A stretch of 40,920 nt of DNA from Candidatus Woesearchaeota archaeon (GTDB lineage: Archaea; Nanobdellota; Nanobdellia; UBA10117; GCA-020343615), in assembly GCA_020343615.1 (NCBI GenBank), contig CP070803.1:36696-77615 (forward strand). Reading direction: 5' to 3'. How positions within the stretch are numbered: the first letter of the stretch is position 1; each line of letters begins with the position of its first letter. A model generated the notes under the pieces. The model worked only from the letters and a program-made list of their open reading frames with translations. It searched no databases and had not been told where the DNA came from. Positions 7,882-15,762 of the stretch are shown here, in pieces. A program made the position numbers and the translations under genes.

Positions 7882-9285
7882 ATGGTAGTAAAAATAGTAA
7901 AATTGATAACGCCGATAATCGAAGCAGGAGAAAAACTTGCAGGAGTTCAGTTTGGTGCTAAACGAATGGTTGTTGAACATCTTGAAAAATCGTTCAATGA
8001 AACGATAACTAATCTTAAAAAAACTATTAAAGAAAGTGAAGACAAATATTATTCTGATTTAGAAAAAACAAAAAAACTTATAGATAAATTAGATTCCACT
8101 TCCATAAAAGAATTTCCAGAATTAATAAATGAACTTAAGGAAAATAATATTATTGATCTTGTGGATGTTGTTGATTTTGCGAAGCAAATACAAGACATAC
8201 AAATACAGAAACCTGAAATTTCTGTTGTAACCCCAGAAGAAAAGATAGAAGAAGCAAGTGAAATTATTGTAGACCATAAGCCGAAACTCTCAAGCTTGGA
8301 GGAAAAAGTAGAAGGCAGTATTTCAGACTTTTCGGATACCAAACCTACAGAATTACCTTCTTATGAATCACTTCTTAATGAAGCACTTCCAGGTTGCAAG
8401 GTTAATCACACTACAATAAAAAGAACCATATCAAATGTTATAACTAATGAAAATAATTCTTTTCATAAAGAATTAGGAGATTACTTAAATAAAAGCACTG
8501 ATGCTCTCATGTATAGATACATTAAAACCTGTGGATCTTTTTGTTTACTTAATATTGGCATTATTAATGAGGATATTATGAAATCAGTTGTAGGAAATTA
8601 TGCTACTGACTTAGACAGTGTGGGTAAAGTCATACCTCACATAATGAAAAAAAAGGAATCTGGTAAAAGAATAAGAATAGAGAATATACAAAAACTTATT
8701 AATTGTGATGTAAACACAGCACATCAAACAATTCTAGCATCTATGGAAATAGGAATAACGCAATACTTAAACAAAGTGCCAGATCTAGATAGTAAAATAG
8801 AGCAGGATAAAACAATAGGATTGTCATATAATGACCTATTCAAACAAGCAATGCCTAATTACTCAGTGCCTTTTAAGAAGATGAGTACTCTCATTTCAAA
8901 AGCAATAGCTGATAACAATAAAACCCTTCAGGAATTAATAGATAAAACTGATAAGCCAAATTCACGCCCAGTATATCATAATATTATTAAGAATTGCGGG
9001 AATTTCTGTCTAAAAACATTGTATGAAAAAGGAGCTAAACCAGATAAAAAGGTTATAGAAAGCGTAAGGAATAAATATAATATCGCAATACCTGACCATC
9101 TAAATATATCTCTGGATTACATAAATAATAAGCAATCTGGAGGTGAAAAAATAAAGGCACACAGTATGAGAAAAGAATTAAATAAAACTTATGATCCAAG
9201 TTTAAGTCTGGATAACATTAATAATCTACAACTAGCATGTGCTGAAATTGGTTTAAGATCAGTTAATTTAAAGAACTCAAAGTAA
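7882..9285 (+). CDS. Hypothetical protein with coiled coil and internally duplicated domain
   Basis: This protein of 467 residues has no family I recognise. Residues 28-105 are predicted helical or coiled coil. A polar, acidic linker follows to about 155. The C-terminal two thirds consist of two related copies, at about 159-292 and 314-458. Both start with a Ser-Tyr and E/D-L-hydrophobic pattern (SYESLLNEALPG, SYNDLFKQAMPN). Both contain a cysteine motif 57 residues later (CGSFCL at 217-222, CGNFCL at 372-377), and they end in similar helices (ASMEIGI, ACAEIGL). There is no signal peptide or membrane segment. The stop overlaps convergent ftsY by 9 bp. Confidence 0.7.
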   Translation: MVVKIVKLITPIIEAGEKLAGVQFGAKRMVVEHLEKSFNETITNLKKTIKESEDKYYSDLEKTKKLIDKLDSTSIKEFPELINELKENNIIDLVDVVDFAKQIQDIQIQKPEISVVTPEEKIEEASEIIVDHKPKLSSLEEKVEGSISDFSDTKPTELPSYESLLNEALPGCKVNHTTIKRTISNVITNENNSFHKELGDYLNKSTDALMYRYIKTCGSFCLLNIGIINEDIMKSVVGNYATDLDSVGKVIPHIMKKKESGKRIRIENIQKLINCDVNTAHQTILASMEIGITQYLNKVPDLDSKIEQDKTIGLSYNDLFKQAMPNYSVPFKKMSTLISKAIADNNKTLQELIDKTDKPNSRPVYHNIIKNCGNFCLKTLYEKGAKPDKKVIESVRNKYNIAIPDHLNISLDYINNKQSGGEKIKAHSMRKELNKTYDPSLSLDNINNLQLACAEIGLRSVNLKNSK

Positions 9286-10272
9286 TTTATCCATTATTTT
9301 GTCTTTATCAAATTCTTCAAAATCATCGTAACCTTGACCTGTTCCTAGGAATAAAACAGGTTTTTTAGTAATATAAACTGCAGAAATCAAAGCTCCTCCT
9401 TTCTCATCAGCATCAGACTTGCTTAGAATTAATCCATCAATTCCTATCTTTTCATTGAACATCTTAGCCTGATGCACTGCATCATTACCAGTTAGCATAT
9501 CAACTGTTAAGATGGTCAAGTCCGGCTTGGCAACTCTTTTTACTTTGGCTAGCTCATCCATTAAGTCAGCATTTGCATGCTGTCTTCCAGCAGTATCTAT
9601 CAGAACTACATCTATATTCTTGGCTTTTGCGTGTTCTATTGCATCAAAAGCTACCGCAGCTGCATCAGAACCATATTTGTGTTTTATCACATTGACTTTT
9701 AATTTAGAAGCATGAGTTTCCAGTTGTTCTATTGCTGCTGCTCTGAATGTGTCTGAAGCTGCCAATACGCAACTCAAATCTTTTTTCTTCAGATAATTTG
9801 CAAACTTTGCAATAGATGTTGTTTTTCCAGTGCCATTAGTACCTACAAAGAGAATTACTGTAGGTTTTTTCTTTAGAACTTCATTTAACTTAACTTCCTC
9901 TACTTCGTTGAATATTCTTTCAATAAGTGATTTAAGAACTTCATCTATTTTTTTCTTTTTTTTATGATCTTTTTCTATTTCTTTTTTTATCTCTTCTTTG
10001 ATTAAACTCACAACTTCGTATGCGATATTATTTTCAAGCAAGGATGTTTCGAAATCAGAGAAAATCTTATCAAATTTTTCTTTTTTTCTTTTAGCTTCTG
10101 GTTTCTTTTCTTCTTTAGGAGCTTCTACTTTTGGTTCTTCTTTCTTAGGCTCTTCCTCTACTTTTTTTTCTTCTTTAACTTCCTCTTTCTTTTCAACCTT
10201 CTTCTCTTTAGGCTTATCTTCCTTTAACTTTTTTGTAAAATCCGAAAAACTCTTTTTTAAAAATTTAAACAT
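9277..10272 (-). CDS. ftsY: Signal recognition particle receptor FtsY
   Basis: This membrane-associated GTPase (331 residues) receives SRP54 with its cargo. After a basic amphipathic start (MFKFLKKSFSDFTKKL), residues 18-66 form a Lys/Glu/Pro-rich low-complexity region. The NG domain has P-loop GTNGTGKTT at 144-152, DTFRAAAIEQL at 174-184 and DTAGRQ at 226-231. The G4 position reads SKSD at 284-287, followed by ADEKGGA. The usual G4 is TKxD, so the first residue differs conservatively. The start overlaps prefoldin alpha by 8 bp in the conserved LX-prefoldin-ftsY cluster. Confidence 0.96.
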   Translation of the reverse strand: MFKFLKKSFSDFTKKLKEDKPKEKKVEKKEEVKEEKKVEEEPKKEEPKVEAPKEEKKPEAKRKKEKFDKIFSDFETSLLENNIAYEVVSLIKEEIKKEIEKDHKKKKKIDEVLKSLIERIFNEVEEVKLNEVLKKKPTVILFVGTNGTGKTTSIAKFANYLKKKDLSCVLAASDTFRAAAIEQLETHASKLKVNVIKHKYGSDAAAVAFDAIEHAKAKNIDVVLIDTAGRQHANADLMDELAKVKRVAKPDLTILTVDMLTGNDAVHQAKMFNEKIGIDGLILSKSDADEKGGALISAVYITKKPVLFLGTGQGYDDFEEFDKDKIMDKLL

Positions 10273-10666
10273 GTTTCTGCAACTTTTCTTGAGATTTTTG
10301 TGCTTCTATTGATAGGCTTTGAAAGTCTACTGTTAGATTATGTATATCTTCTTCTACTCTTTTAAGTCTACTATCAATTACATCTTGTGCTTCTTTGATT
10401 TCTTTAGGTACGAAAACCTCTGAGCCTATATTCATCAACAGTTGATCTGGGTTTTTAAGCTCGCTTTCTACATAAAGCCCTGGACTTATAGGAGCAAGTA
10501 TTTTAGATCCTTGTTTGAAACTTTTTACTTCTCCTACGCTATCTTTTAATTTTTGTAATTGTCCTGCTTGATCTTCAAGAGCAGTCATTTGTTTTTCCAG
10601 TTCTTGCATTTGCATACTCATTAACTGTAATTTGAAGTATTCTTGCTGAATTTCTTCTTCATTCAT
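10265..10666 (-). CDS. pfdA: Prefoldin alpha subunit
   Basis: This 133-residue subunit of the jellyfish-shaped hexameric chaperone hands unfolded proteins to the thermosome. It has the family architecture: an N-terminal coiled coil (about residues 1-45, MSMQMQELEKQMTALED), a central beta-hairpin region (KILAPISPGLYVESEL, GSEVFVPKEI) and a C-terminal coiled coil (about 93-133). It overlaps ftsY downstream and the LX ribosomal protein gene upstream by 8 bp each, supporting translational coupling and both starts. Confidence 0.92.
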   Translation of the reverse strand: MNEEEIQQEYFKLQLMSMQMQELEKQMTALEDQAGQLQKLKDSVGEVKSFKQGSKILAPISPGLYVESELKNPDQLLMNIGSEVFVPKEIKEAQDVIDSRLKRVEEDIHNLTVDFQSLSIEAQKSQEKLQKHV

Positions 10667-10829
10667 CGTCTATTTTTATGAACCTCCTAGGACACTTGTG
10701 TGATGCTCCCATTAGAGCATATAGTATCATCTTAGCCTCTTCTTCTGAATCTGCCTCTATTGTTTTTGTAAACGGAAAACTTGGATCAAAACCTTTCTTA
10801 AAGGTGCCTTTGAATTCAAAAGTTTTCAT
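10659..10829 (-). CDS. rpl18a: 50S ribosomal protein eL20 (LX / L18Ae), small gene
   Basis: This protein has 56 residues and would be missed by a length cut-off. Translation from the ATG at 10829 gives MKTFEFKGTFKKGF, then PFTKTIEADSEEEAKMILYA, and ends RRFIKIDDE. This is the archaeal LX pattern: a single ferredoxin-like half-domain with PFTK, a Glu-rich helix and a C-terminal basic strand (HKCPRRFIKI). Its stop overlaps the prefoldin alpha start by 8 bp. LX next to prefoldin alpha and ftsY is a conserved archaeal arrangement, which supports the call strongly. Confidence 0.9.
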   Translation of the reverse strand: MKTFEFKGTFKKGFDPSFPFTKTIEADSEEEAKMILYALMGASHKCPRRFIKIDDE

Positions 10830-10937
10830 AGTTTTGATAGAAATGTTAATTATTTTTAAGATTATCGGTTGTTAAATTATACTTCTTTTAGATTAATAAT
10901 AATATATTTATACAATAATTACACTAATTCTTATGAT

Positions 10938-12482
10938 ATGAAGAAGGGTGTAAGTGACATAACAGCATTATTTTTTGTTCTAACATTAGTAATTGTTATA
11001 GGGGGATCCGCTGCTATATGGTTAACATATATACACGGTAAACCAAGCGTAGAAGCCTATACTCTACAAGGAAGGATATTAACATCTGCTAAATCTGATA
11101 TAGAGATATTATCTGGGACTTATTTTAATGGAACTCTGTATCTGGATATGCGTAATACAGGTCCTACTACTGTTTCTCTAGATGAATCTGACTTAGTCTT
11201 AGCTATAGAAGACATGAATTTACAAGCTGTATGTGCAGCAGATACTCTTACTGCTGGGGGTAATTTTGAAGCGGATATTACTAAAGATCTTCTAAATAGT
11301 ATGGATACGGAAAGATTAGTAATACATGTAAATGAGAGTAAATGTAAGATATTCAGAGATTTAGATTATAAGTATACTTTATTATTTTCTAGTAAAACGA
11401 GTGTATCTGGTCACTTTACTCCTGCTTCTCATTACGATACTGGGGAAAATGGTAATGGAGGGGGTGGAACTCCTGCGAATCAATATTTCAAATTCCAAAT
11501 TCAAACAAGTTCAGATAATGAAACTTTTAGTTTTCAAACAAGCAATGCAGTTAACTTATTTGTAGATTGGGGTGATAATACTAATAATACTTATTCTGGA
11601 TCAGGTTTGAGAAATCATGTTTATGCTGCAGCAGGAATCTATAATGTTTCTTTAAACGGCACAGCTAGTAGGATTTCATTCTACGAAGGGACAGAAGATT
11701 TACTTATTGATGTCCTGACAAATATGTCTGATGGTTTGACTGGAATAACCAGTGCTTACCGTATGTTCGAAAGTACAGCAAACTTCGGAACCTCTCCTTT
11801 AACCGAGCCAGCATTCTTTGATAAGATTTCTGAGAACGTAACAACTATGGCATTAATGTTCTATGGTTCACAATTCAACCAACCAATAGGAAACTGGGAC
11901 GTATCTAGTGTAACAGATATGACTGATATGTTCCGTGGTTCACAATTCAACCAACCAATAGGAAACTGGGACGTATCTAGTGTAACAAGTATGCAGGGAA
12001 TTTTCCACTCTTCACAATTCAACCAACCAATAGGAAACTGGGACGTATCTAGTGTAACAAGTATGTCGTCAATGTTTTACCTTTCTCCATTCAACAAATC
12101 AATAAGTAACTGGAATACATCAAATGTAATTAGTATGAACGTTATGTTCTATGGTTCACAATTCAACCAACCAATAGGAAACTGGGACGTATCTAGTGTA
12201 ACAAGTATGGTTGGTACGTTTTGGAATACACCATTCGATCAAAACATAAGCTCTTGGGACGTATCTAGTGTAACAGATATGACTGGTATGTTAGATAATG
12301 CTCCTATGTCTACTGACAATTATGATGACTTGATTATTGGCTGGAACTCTTTGCCTTCCTTACAAAATGGAGTTACATTTGGAGTTCAAAATTTAGAATA
12401 CTGTTTTGGAGAAGAAGCGAGACAAAACATTACAAATGATTATGGTTGGACATTTAGTGGTGATAGTAAGAATTGTGTATAA
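10938..12482 (+). CDS. Surface protein with archaeal pilin-type leader and BspA-like (DUF285) repeats
   Basis: The likely start is ATG 10938, giving 514 residues, because MKKGVSDITALFFVLTLVIV is an archaeal type IV pilin-like leader: a short basic KKG segment followed directly by a hydrophobic helix. An earlier ATG at 10869 would add an AT-rich, unnatural extension. After the helix come a beta-rich stalk, a Gly-rich linker (GENGNGGGGTP at about 173-183) and a PKD-like region with VDWGDNTN. Six 24-residue repeats of the FNQPIGNWDVSSVTSM type follow, then a capping segment with two cysteines. It is probably anchored in the membrane or assembled by prepilin peptidase and exposed for adhesion. 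Asn/Ser/Thr richness fits extracellular glycosylation. Confidence 0.88.
   Translation: MKKGVSDITALFFVLTLVIVIGGSAAIWLTYIHGKPSVEAYTLQGRILTSAKSDIEILSGTYFNGTLYLDMRNTGPTTVSLDESDLVLAIEDMNLQAVCAADTLTAGGNFEADITKDLLNSMDTERLVIHVNESKCKIFRDLDYKYTLLFSSKTSVSGHFTPASHYDTGENGNGGGGTPANQYFKFQIQTSSDNETFSFQTSNAVNLFVDWGDNTNNTYSGSGLRNHVYAAAGIYNVSLNGTASRISFYEGTEDLLIDVLTNMSDGLTGITSAYRMFESTANFGTSPLTEPAFFDKISENVTTMALMFYGSQFNQPIGNWDVSSVTDMTDMFRGSQFNQPIGNWDVSSVTSMQGIFHSSQFNQPIGNWDVSSVTSMSSMFYLSPFNKSISNWNTSNVISMNVMFYGSQFNQPIGNWDVSSVTSMVGTFWNTPFDQNISSWDVSSVTDMTGMLDNAPMSTDNYDDLIIGWNSLPSLQNGVTFGVQNLEYCFGEEARQNITNDYGWTFSGDSKNCV
11867..12298 (+). repeat. Six tandem 72-bp coding repeats
   Basis: Repeat units begin at about 11867, 11939, 12011, 12083, 12155 and 12227 with an exact 72-bp (24-codon) period. 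Units 1, 2, 3 and 5 share an identical core of about 49 bp starting TTCACAATTCAACCAACC, while units 4 and 6 have diverged. Identity at DNA level, including third positions, indicates recent duplication or gene conversion. The repeat class resembles the DUF285/BspA elements described as PARCEL in mycoplasmas and other bacteria. Confidence 0.92.
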
Positions 12483-12536
12483 TCTTAAAAAGTGAAAGAG
12501 TTTATATTCTACAACTAAAATTTCACTCTCTGAATA

Positions 12537-13433
12537 TTAAGAAAAGATTTTACTAAGACCATGTTGTATTGATTTTGAAAAATAGATCAATATAACCGCT
12601 ATTGAAGACAGCAGAATTAACGCTGGGATTGTACTGAGAGAGTAAATATGCCATTTACCAATTATGAGTTGAATAAATGCTTCATGAAATAGGAATATTG
12701 CGATGGTGTTTGCACCGATTATACTAATAATCTTATGTGATTTTACTGGGATAGATACTACAAAATAGAATAAAACAAAAGGAATTATCATATAAGGTGA
12801 TGCTAAGATAATTAAAAATGAAGTAGTTAATGGTAATAATTTTTTATTCTGTGCGAGCAAAATTCCAAAACCAAATTCTCCTATAAAAAATAAAAATCCA
12901 TACAGAGCATATGGAGTTAGAGGTGGTTCGAATATTCTAACAATTACAGTCATTAAGAAAATATATGGAAAAATGTTTGGCCTCTTCTTTAATAAAGCAT
13001 TAATATACGGGAAAAGCAAGTACAGTGCAATTAGAGGTATCAAAAACCAAGAAGCGCTAGTAATGGTATATCTTGTTTCTGGACTTATAAAATCAATAAA
13101 TAAGAAGTGATATAATATGTTCTTAAAAGCACTGCCCCAGTAAACTTGTCTTCCGAATACTAACATAAGAGCTATAAGCGCAGGATAATAAAATGACACA
13201 ATCTTTACAAAGCGTTTAAGAAACCATTTCGGATTAAACTTGTTCAAATCTGGGTATTTTTTTGCAAGCAGATATCCGCTAATAATAAAGAATAATGATA
13301 ACCCGATAAGACCAAACCCTCTGAGTATTTCATTAGGTTTTACACTATAAACACAATGGAAAGCGACAATTAAAATAATGGCAACAACTCTTAATATATC
13401 AATTGAACCGATTCTTTTGCATTTTGTAGTCAT
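12537..13433 (-). CDS. Acyltransferase 3 family membrane protein
   Basis: This is a polytopic membrane protein of 298 residues. The N-terminus matches the OafA/YrhL acyltransferase 3 family: IDILRVVAIILIVAFH (11-26), with R15 and the presumed catalytic His26, then GLIGLSLFFIISGYLLAKKY. About nine or ten hydrophobic helices follow. Members O-acetylate or otherwise acylate surface sugars and lipids. It is somewhat shorter than the usual 330-380 residues, but no frameshift is evident. It is convergent with the neighbouring surface-protein gene, so envelope decoration is a reasonable inference and the exact substrate is unknown. Confidence 0.87.
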   Translation of the reverse strand: MTTKCKRIGSIDILRVVAIILIVAFHCVYSVKPNEILRGFGLIGLSLFFIISGYLLAKKYPDLNKFNPKWFLKRFVKIVSFYYPALIALMLVFGRQVYWGSAFKNILYHFLFIDFISPETRYTITSASWFLIPLIALYLLFPYINALLKKRPNIFPYIFLMTVIVRIFEPPLTPYALYGFLFFIGEFGFGILLAQNKKLLPLTTSFLIILASPYMIIPFVLFYFVVSIPVKSHKIISIIGANTIAIFLFHEAFIQLIIGKWHIYSLSTIPALILLSSIAVILIYFSKSIQHGLSKIFS

Positions 13434-13707
13434 AAGTTATTACTTATAGAAGTACGTGATTATATTAAAATATTCCGAAATTAGTAAAACATTTATGAAT
13501 AGCAAGAAGAGTTAGTTCTTAATCTTCTCAATTTTCTCATAAACTTCGTCTATAGTTGGAACGCCCTTTCGCGTATGATTTAAATCTGGTTGTACGTCCT
13601 TTACTTTTACTGCTGTTGGAGATGGTTTAACTTTGGAACAATATAATCAAATAATTGAAGAAAATTTTCCAGTATCAAACTAAATTTATAAAAACGCTAT
13701 AGTGAAG
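13434..13707. other. Longest intergenic stretch; possible gene remnant
   Basis: No complete gene is seen in these 274 bp. On the minus strand, 13512-13646 is open for 44 codons and ends TIDEVYEKIEKIKN plus a stop, which looks like a real protein C-terminus. It has no ATG, GTG or TTG and is closed upstream by TGA. On the plus strand, 13579-13683 also reads plausibly (AVGDGLTLEQYNQIIEENF). At most one can be real, and both may be chance. The promoter of the acyltransferase gene must lie near 13434-13480. Confidence 0.4.
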
Positions 13708-15174
13708 TCATTCTCTAAATATTAAAGAGTAAGTATACCAAAATAATGCTGCTCCTAGAATTATCCATAAGATGCCTGTCCACCAAAACTGCTCTACTAG
13801 GAAGCCTCCTACTACTATAAACGATCCTAGCATAAATAGACATATACCAAGTGCTAAAGAAGCTGCTCTATAAGGATCAATAAATCCTTTTTCAAGAGTT
13901 TTTTCTTTAGTTATTAATTCATACACTACTAATCCTAAAATAATTAGTATTAGAGAAGCTAGGAATACGGTCATTGAAATATGCAATAACATAAAAAGTG
14001 AAACTAATACTGCTGCAAATGCTAATATTGGAAATCTACCAATATTAATAGGTACCTTAAAATTTCTATGCATATCTGGATACTTATACCTTAGAGATAT
14101 AACTGACAAATTAACCAATATAAAGATTACAAAGATCATAAAATTAACAATAGAGGCTACTGTTTCTATTTTTCCTAGTAATATAAAAAATAAGGATCCA
14201 ACTCCTGTAAGCAATATTGCGTTTCCAGGAGTTTGTGTTAAAGGGTTAATAGATTTCAGAGACTTGGGTAGTGAATGTTCTTCAGCCATACCATACAAGA
14301 GTCTTGATGTAATTAACAAAACAGCCAAAATAGTACTTAAAGTAGCGAAAATTGCTAAAATTGCTATAACTATTGGATTTGCGCCTCCTAATACTCTAGC
14401 TGTAATGTCTGCTAATGGTGCTGAAGAACCACTTAATTCTGAAGTAGATAAAGTAGAAACACTAGCTATTGCAACCCCGATATACAAAAAAGTTGTTATA
14501 ACTACTGAAAGAATTATTGCTTTGGGTATTGTTTTGCTGGGTTCTCTTGTTTCTTCTGATAGCCTCACTACGCCCTGAAAACCAATATATGCAAAGAAAA
14601 TCAATGATGCTGACTTAAAAACTCCTCTTAAACCATCTATAGTTTGGAAATAATTAACAGAGCCGAAATTCTTTAAACCTATAAATATAATAAATACCAA
14701 ACCAAGTACTGCAGCAATAGTGAATATAACGTCTAACATTGCTGATTTTTTAACTCCCATGAAATTTATGACTGAAAGAAGAACTATGACGAACATAGCC
14801 GTAAGAATCATAGGAGTATTGAAGATATAGACAAAATATCCTGCAAATCCTAAAGATACGGCTGCTGCTCCTATAGCTCCTGTCAAAATACATATCCATC
14901 CTGTAAGAAATGCGAGTGACTCCCATTTGAAAGCTTTTTTTATATAAAGATATTCTGAAGAGTCTTTAGGATACATCGAGCTCAATTCTGCGTAACTTAG
15001 TCCTGTAAGTGCTGCTAAAATTCCTGCTACAACAAAAGATATCCAAACAGAAGGGCCTGTCAAACCTACTGCTTTTCCAATTAGAACATAGATTCCTGCT
15101 CCTATAGTAATACCAACACCAATTACAGTTGTTTCAAGTAAACCAAGTCCTCTTTTTAGGTCAGTCTTTGACAT
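13708..15174 (-). CDS. APC-superfamily amino acid permease
   Basis: This polytopic transporter has 488 residues and about 12-14 hydrophobic helices. The N-terminus GLLETTVIGVGITIGAGIYV (10-29) is the substrate- and ion-site helix 1 typical of amino acid/polyamine/organocation permeases. It is followed by GLSYAELSSMYPKDSSEYLY and, further on, IFFAYIGFQGVVRLSEETRE, another family signature. It probably imports amino acids by cation symport or antiport. Specificity cannot be read from the sequence. It is monocistronic, with a 108-bp promoter-containing gap to the divergent gene at 15283. Confidence 0.93.
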   Translation of the reverse strand: MSKTDLKRGLGLLETTVIGVGITIGAGIYVLIGKAVGLTGPSVWISFVVAGILAALTGLSYAELSSMYPKDSSEYLYIKKAFKWESLAFLTGWICILTGAIGAAAVSLGFAGYFVYIFNTPMILTAMFVIVLLSVINFMGVKKSAMLDVIFTIAAVLGLVFIIFIGLKNFGSVNYFQTIDGLRGVFKSASLIFFAYIGFQGVVRLSEETREPSKTIPKAIILSVVITTFLYIGVAIASVSTLSTSELSGSSAPLADITARVLGGANPIVIAILAIFATLSTILAVLLITSRLLYGMAEEHSLPKSLKSINPLTQTPGNAILLTGVGSLFFILLGKIETVASIVNFMIFVIFILVNLSVISLRYKYPDMHRNFKVPINIGRFPILAFAAVLVSLFMLLHISMTVFLASLILIILGLVVYELITKEKTLEKGFIDPYRAASLALGICLFMLGSFIVVGGFLVEQFWWTGILWIILGAALFWYTYSLIFRE

Positions 15175-15282
15175 TAGTAATAAAAATTAGAACTAATGTA
15201 TTATATATTTATTTTATTAGTATGCAGTTAATAAATATAAAAAAATAAATATTATAAACTTTTAATTACTATAGTATAACCA

Positions 15283-15762
15283 ATGGAAAAAGATACAAGA
15301 ACCTGGATTATTGCTCTACTAGTTATTTTTATAATCTTATTGGTGGGTGCTTTCGTAATAAAACCAGCAACTACTGGTTATGCTGTATTTAGAGAGATGT
15401 CTAAATCTAATTTATCTATGGAAGATTATGAAAAAGGATTGGAGGAATCCAAAAGGGAGATTTCTATATTAAATGCAAATTTATCTGCTTGTAATAGTTA
15501 TAACGAAGCTCTATTGAGTGACGTAAAGAATATTTCAAAGAGATTTGCTGTTTGTAACGAAGAATTAGATACGTGTGAGAATAAGTTGGTAAAGCAAAAA
15601 GAAGACATGGAAGAATATTACAATGAGATTATCCAAAATGTGGCTGATAGTATATGCTGTAAAGAAAGGGTTGATGATTCTTCAATAGATTCTTACTCTG
15701 TAAAAGGAGGCAAAATAGTTTGTTCAAGTGATGGGGATAAAAAAATAAATTGCGTATTCTAA
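15283..15762 (+). CDS. Single-span membrane protein with coiled coil and paired cysteines
   Basis: This protein of 159 residues is unassigned. A hydrophobic helix at about 8-27 (WIIALLVIFIILLVGAFVI) is followed by KPATTGYAVFRE. It could be a membrane anchor or an uncleaved signal, leaving the rest outside. Residues 45-115 are a probable coiled coil (EDYEKGLEESKREISILNAN). Cysteines are spaced through the exposed part (AVCNEELDTCENK, ADSICCKE, IVCSSDG, INCVF), suggesting disulphides. The last 4 bp overlap the end of the convergent dtdA gene. Confidence 0.72.
   Translation: MEKDTRTWIIALLVIFIILLVGAFVIKPATTGYAVFREMSKSNLSMEDYEKGLEESKREISILNANLSACNSYNEALLSDVKNISKRFAVCNEELDTCENKLVKQKEDMEEYYNEIIQNVADSICCKERVDDSSIDSYSVKGGKIVCSSDGDKKINCVF

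Noticed and set aside
10678-10875. Plus-strand frame over the LX region
   Set aside because: The minus strand encodes a recognisable eL20/LX protein overlapping prefoldin alpha; the plus frame is its shadow.
10869-10937. Upstream start for the surface protein
   Set aside because: It adds an AT-rich Tyr/Asn extension before the pilin leader and places the TATA-like sequence inside the gene.
15759-15762. Overlap of convergent stops as possible mis-assembly
   Set aside because: Several convergent pairs (2863, 15759, 30578) overlap by 4-6 bp, so this is ordinary for this compact genome.
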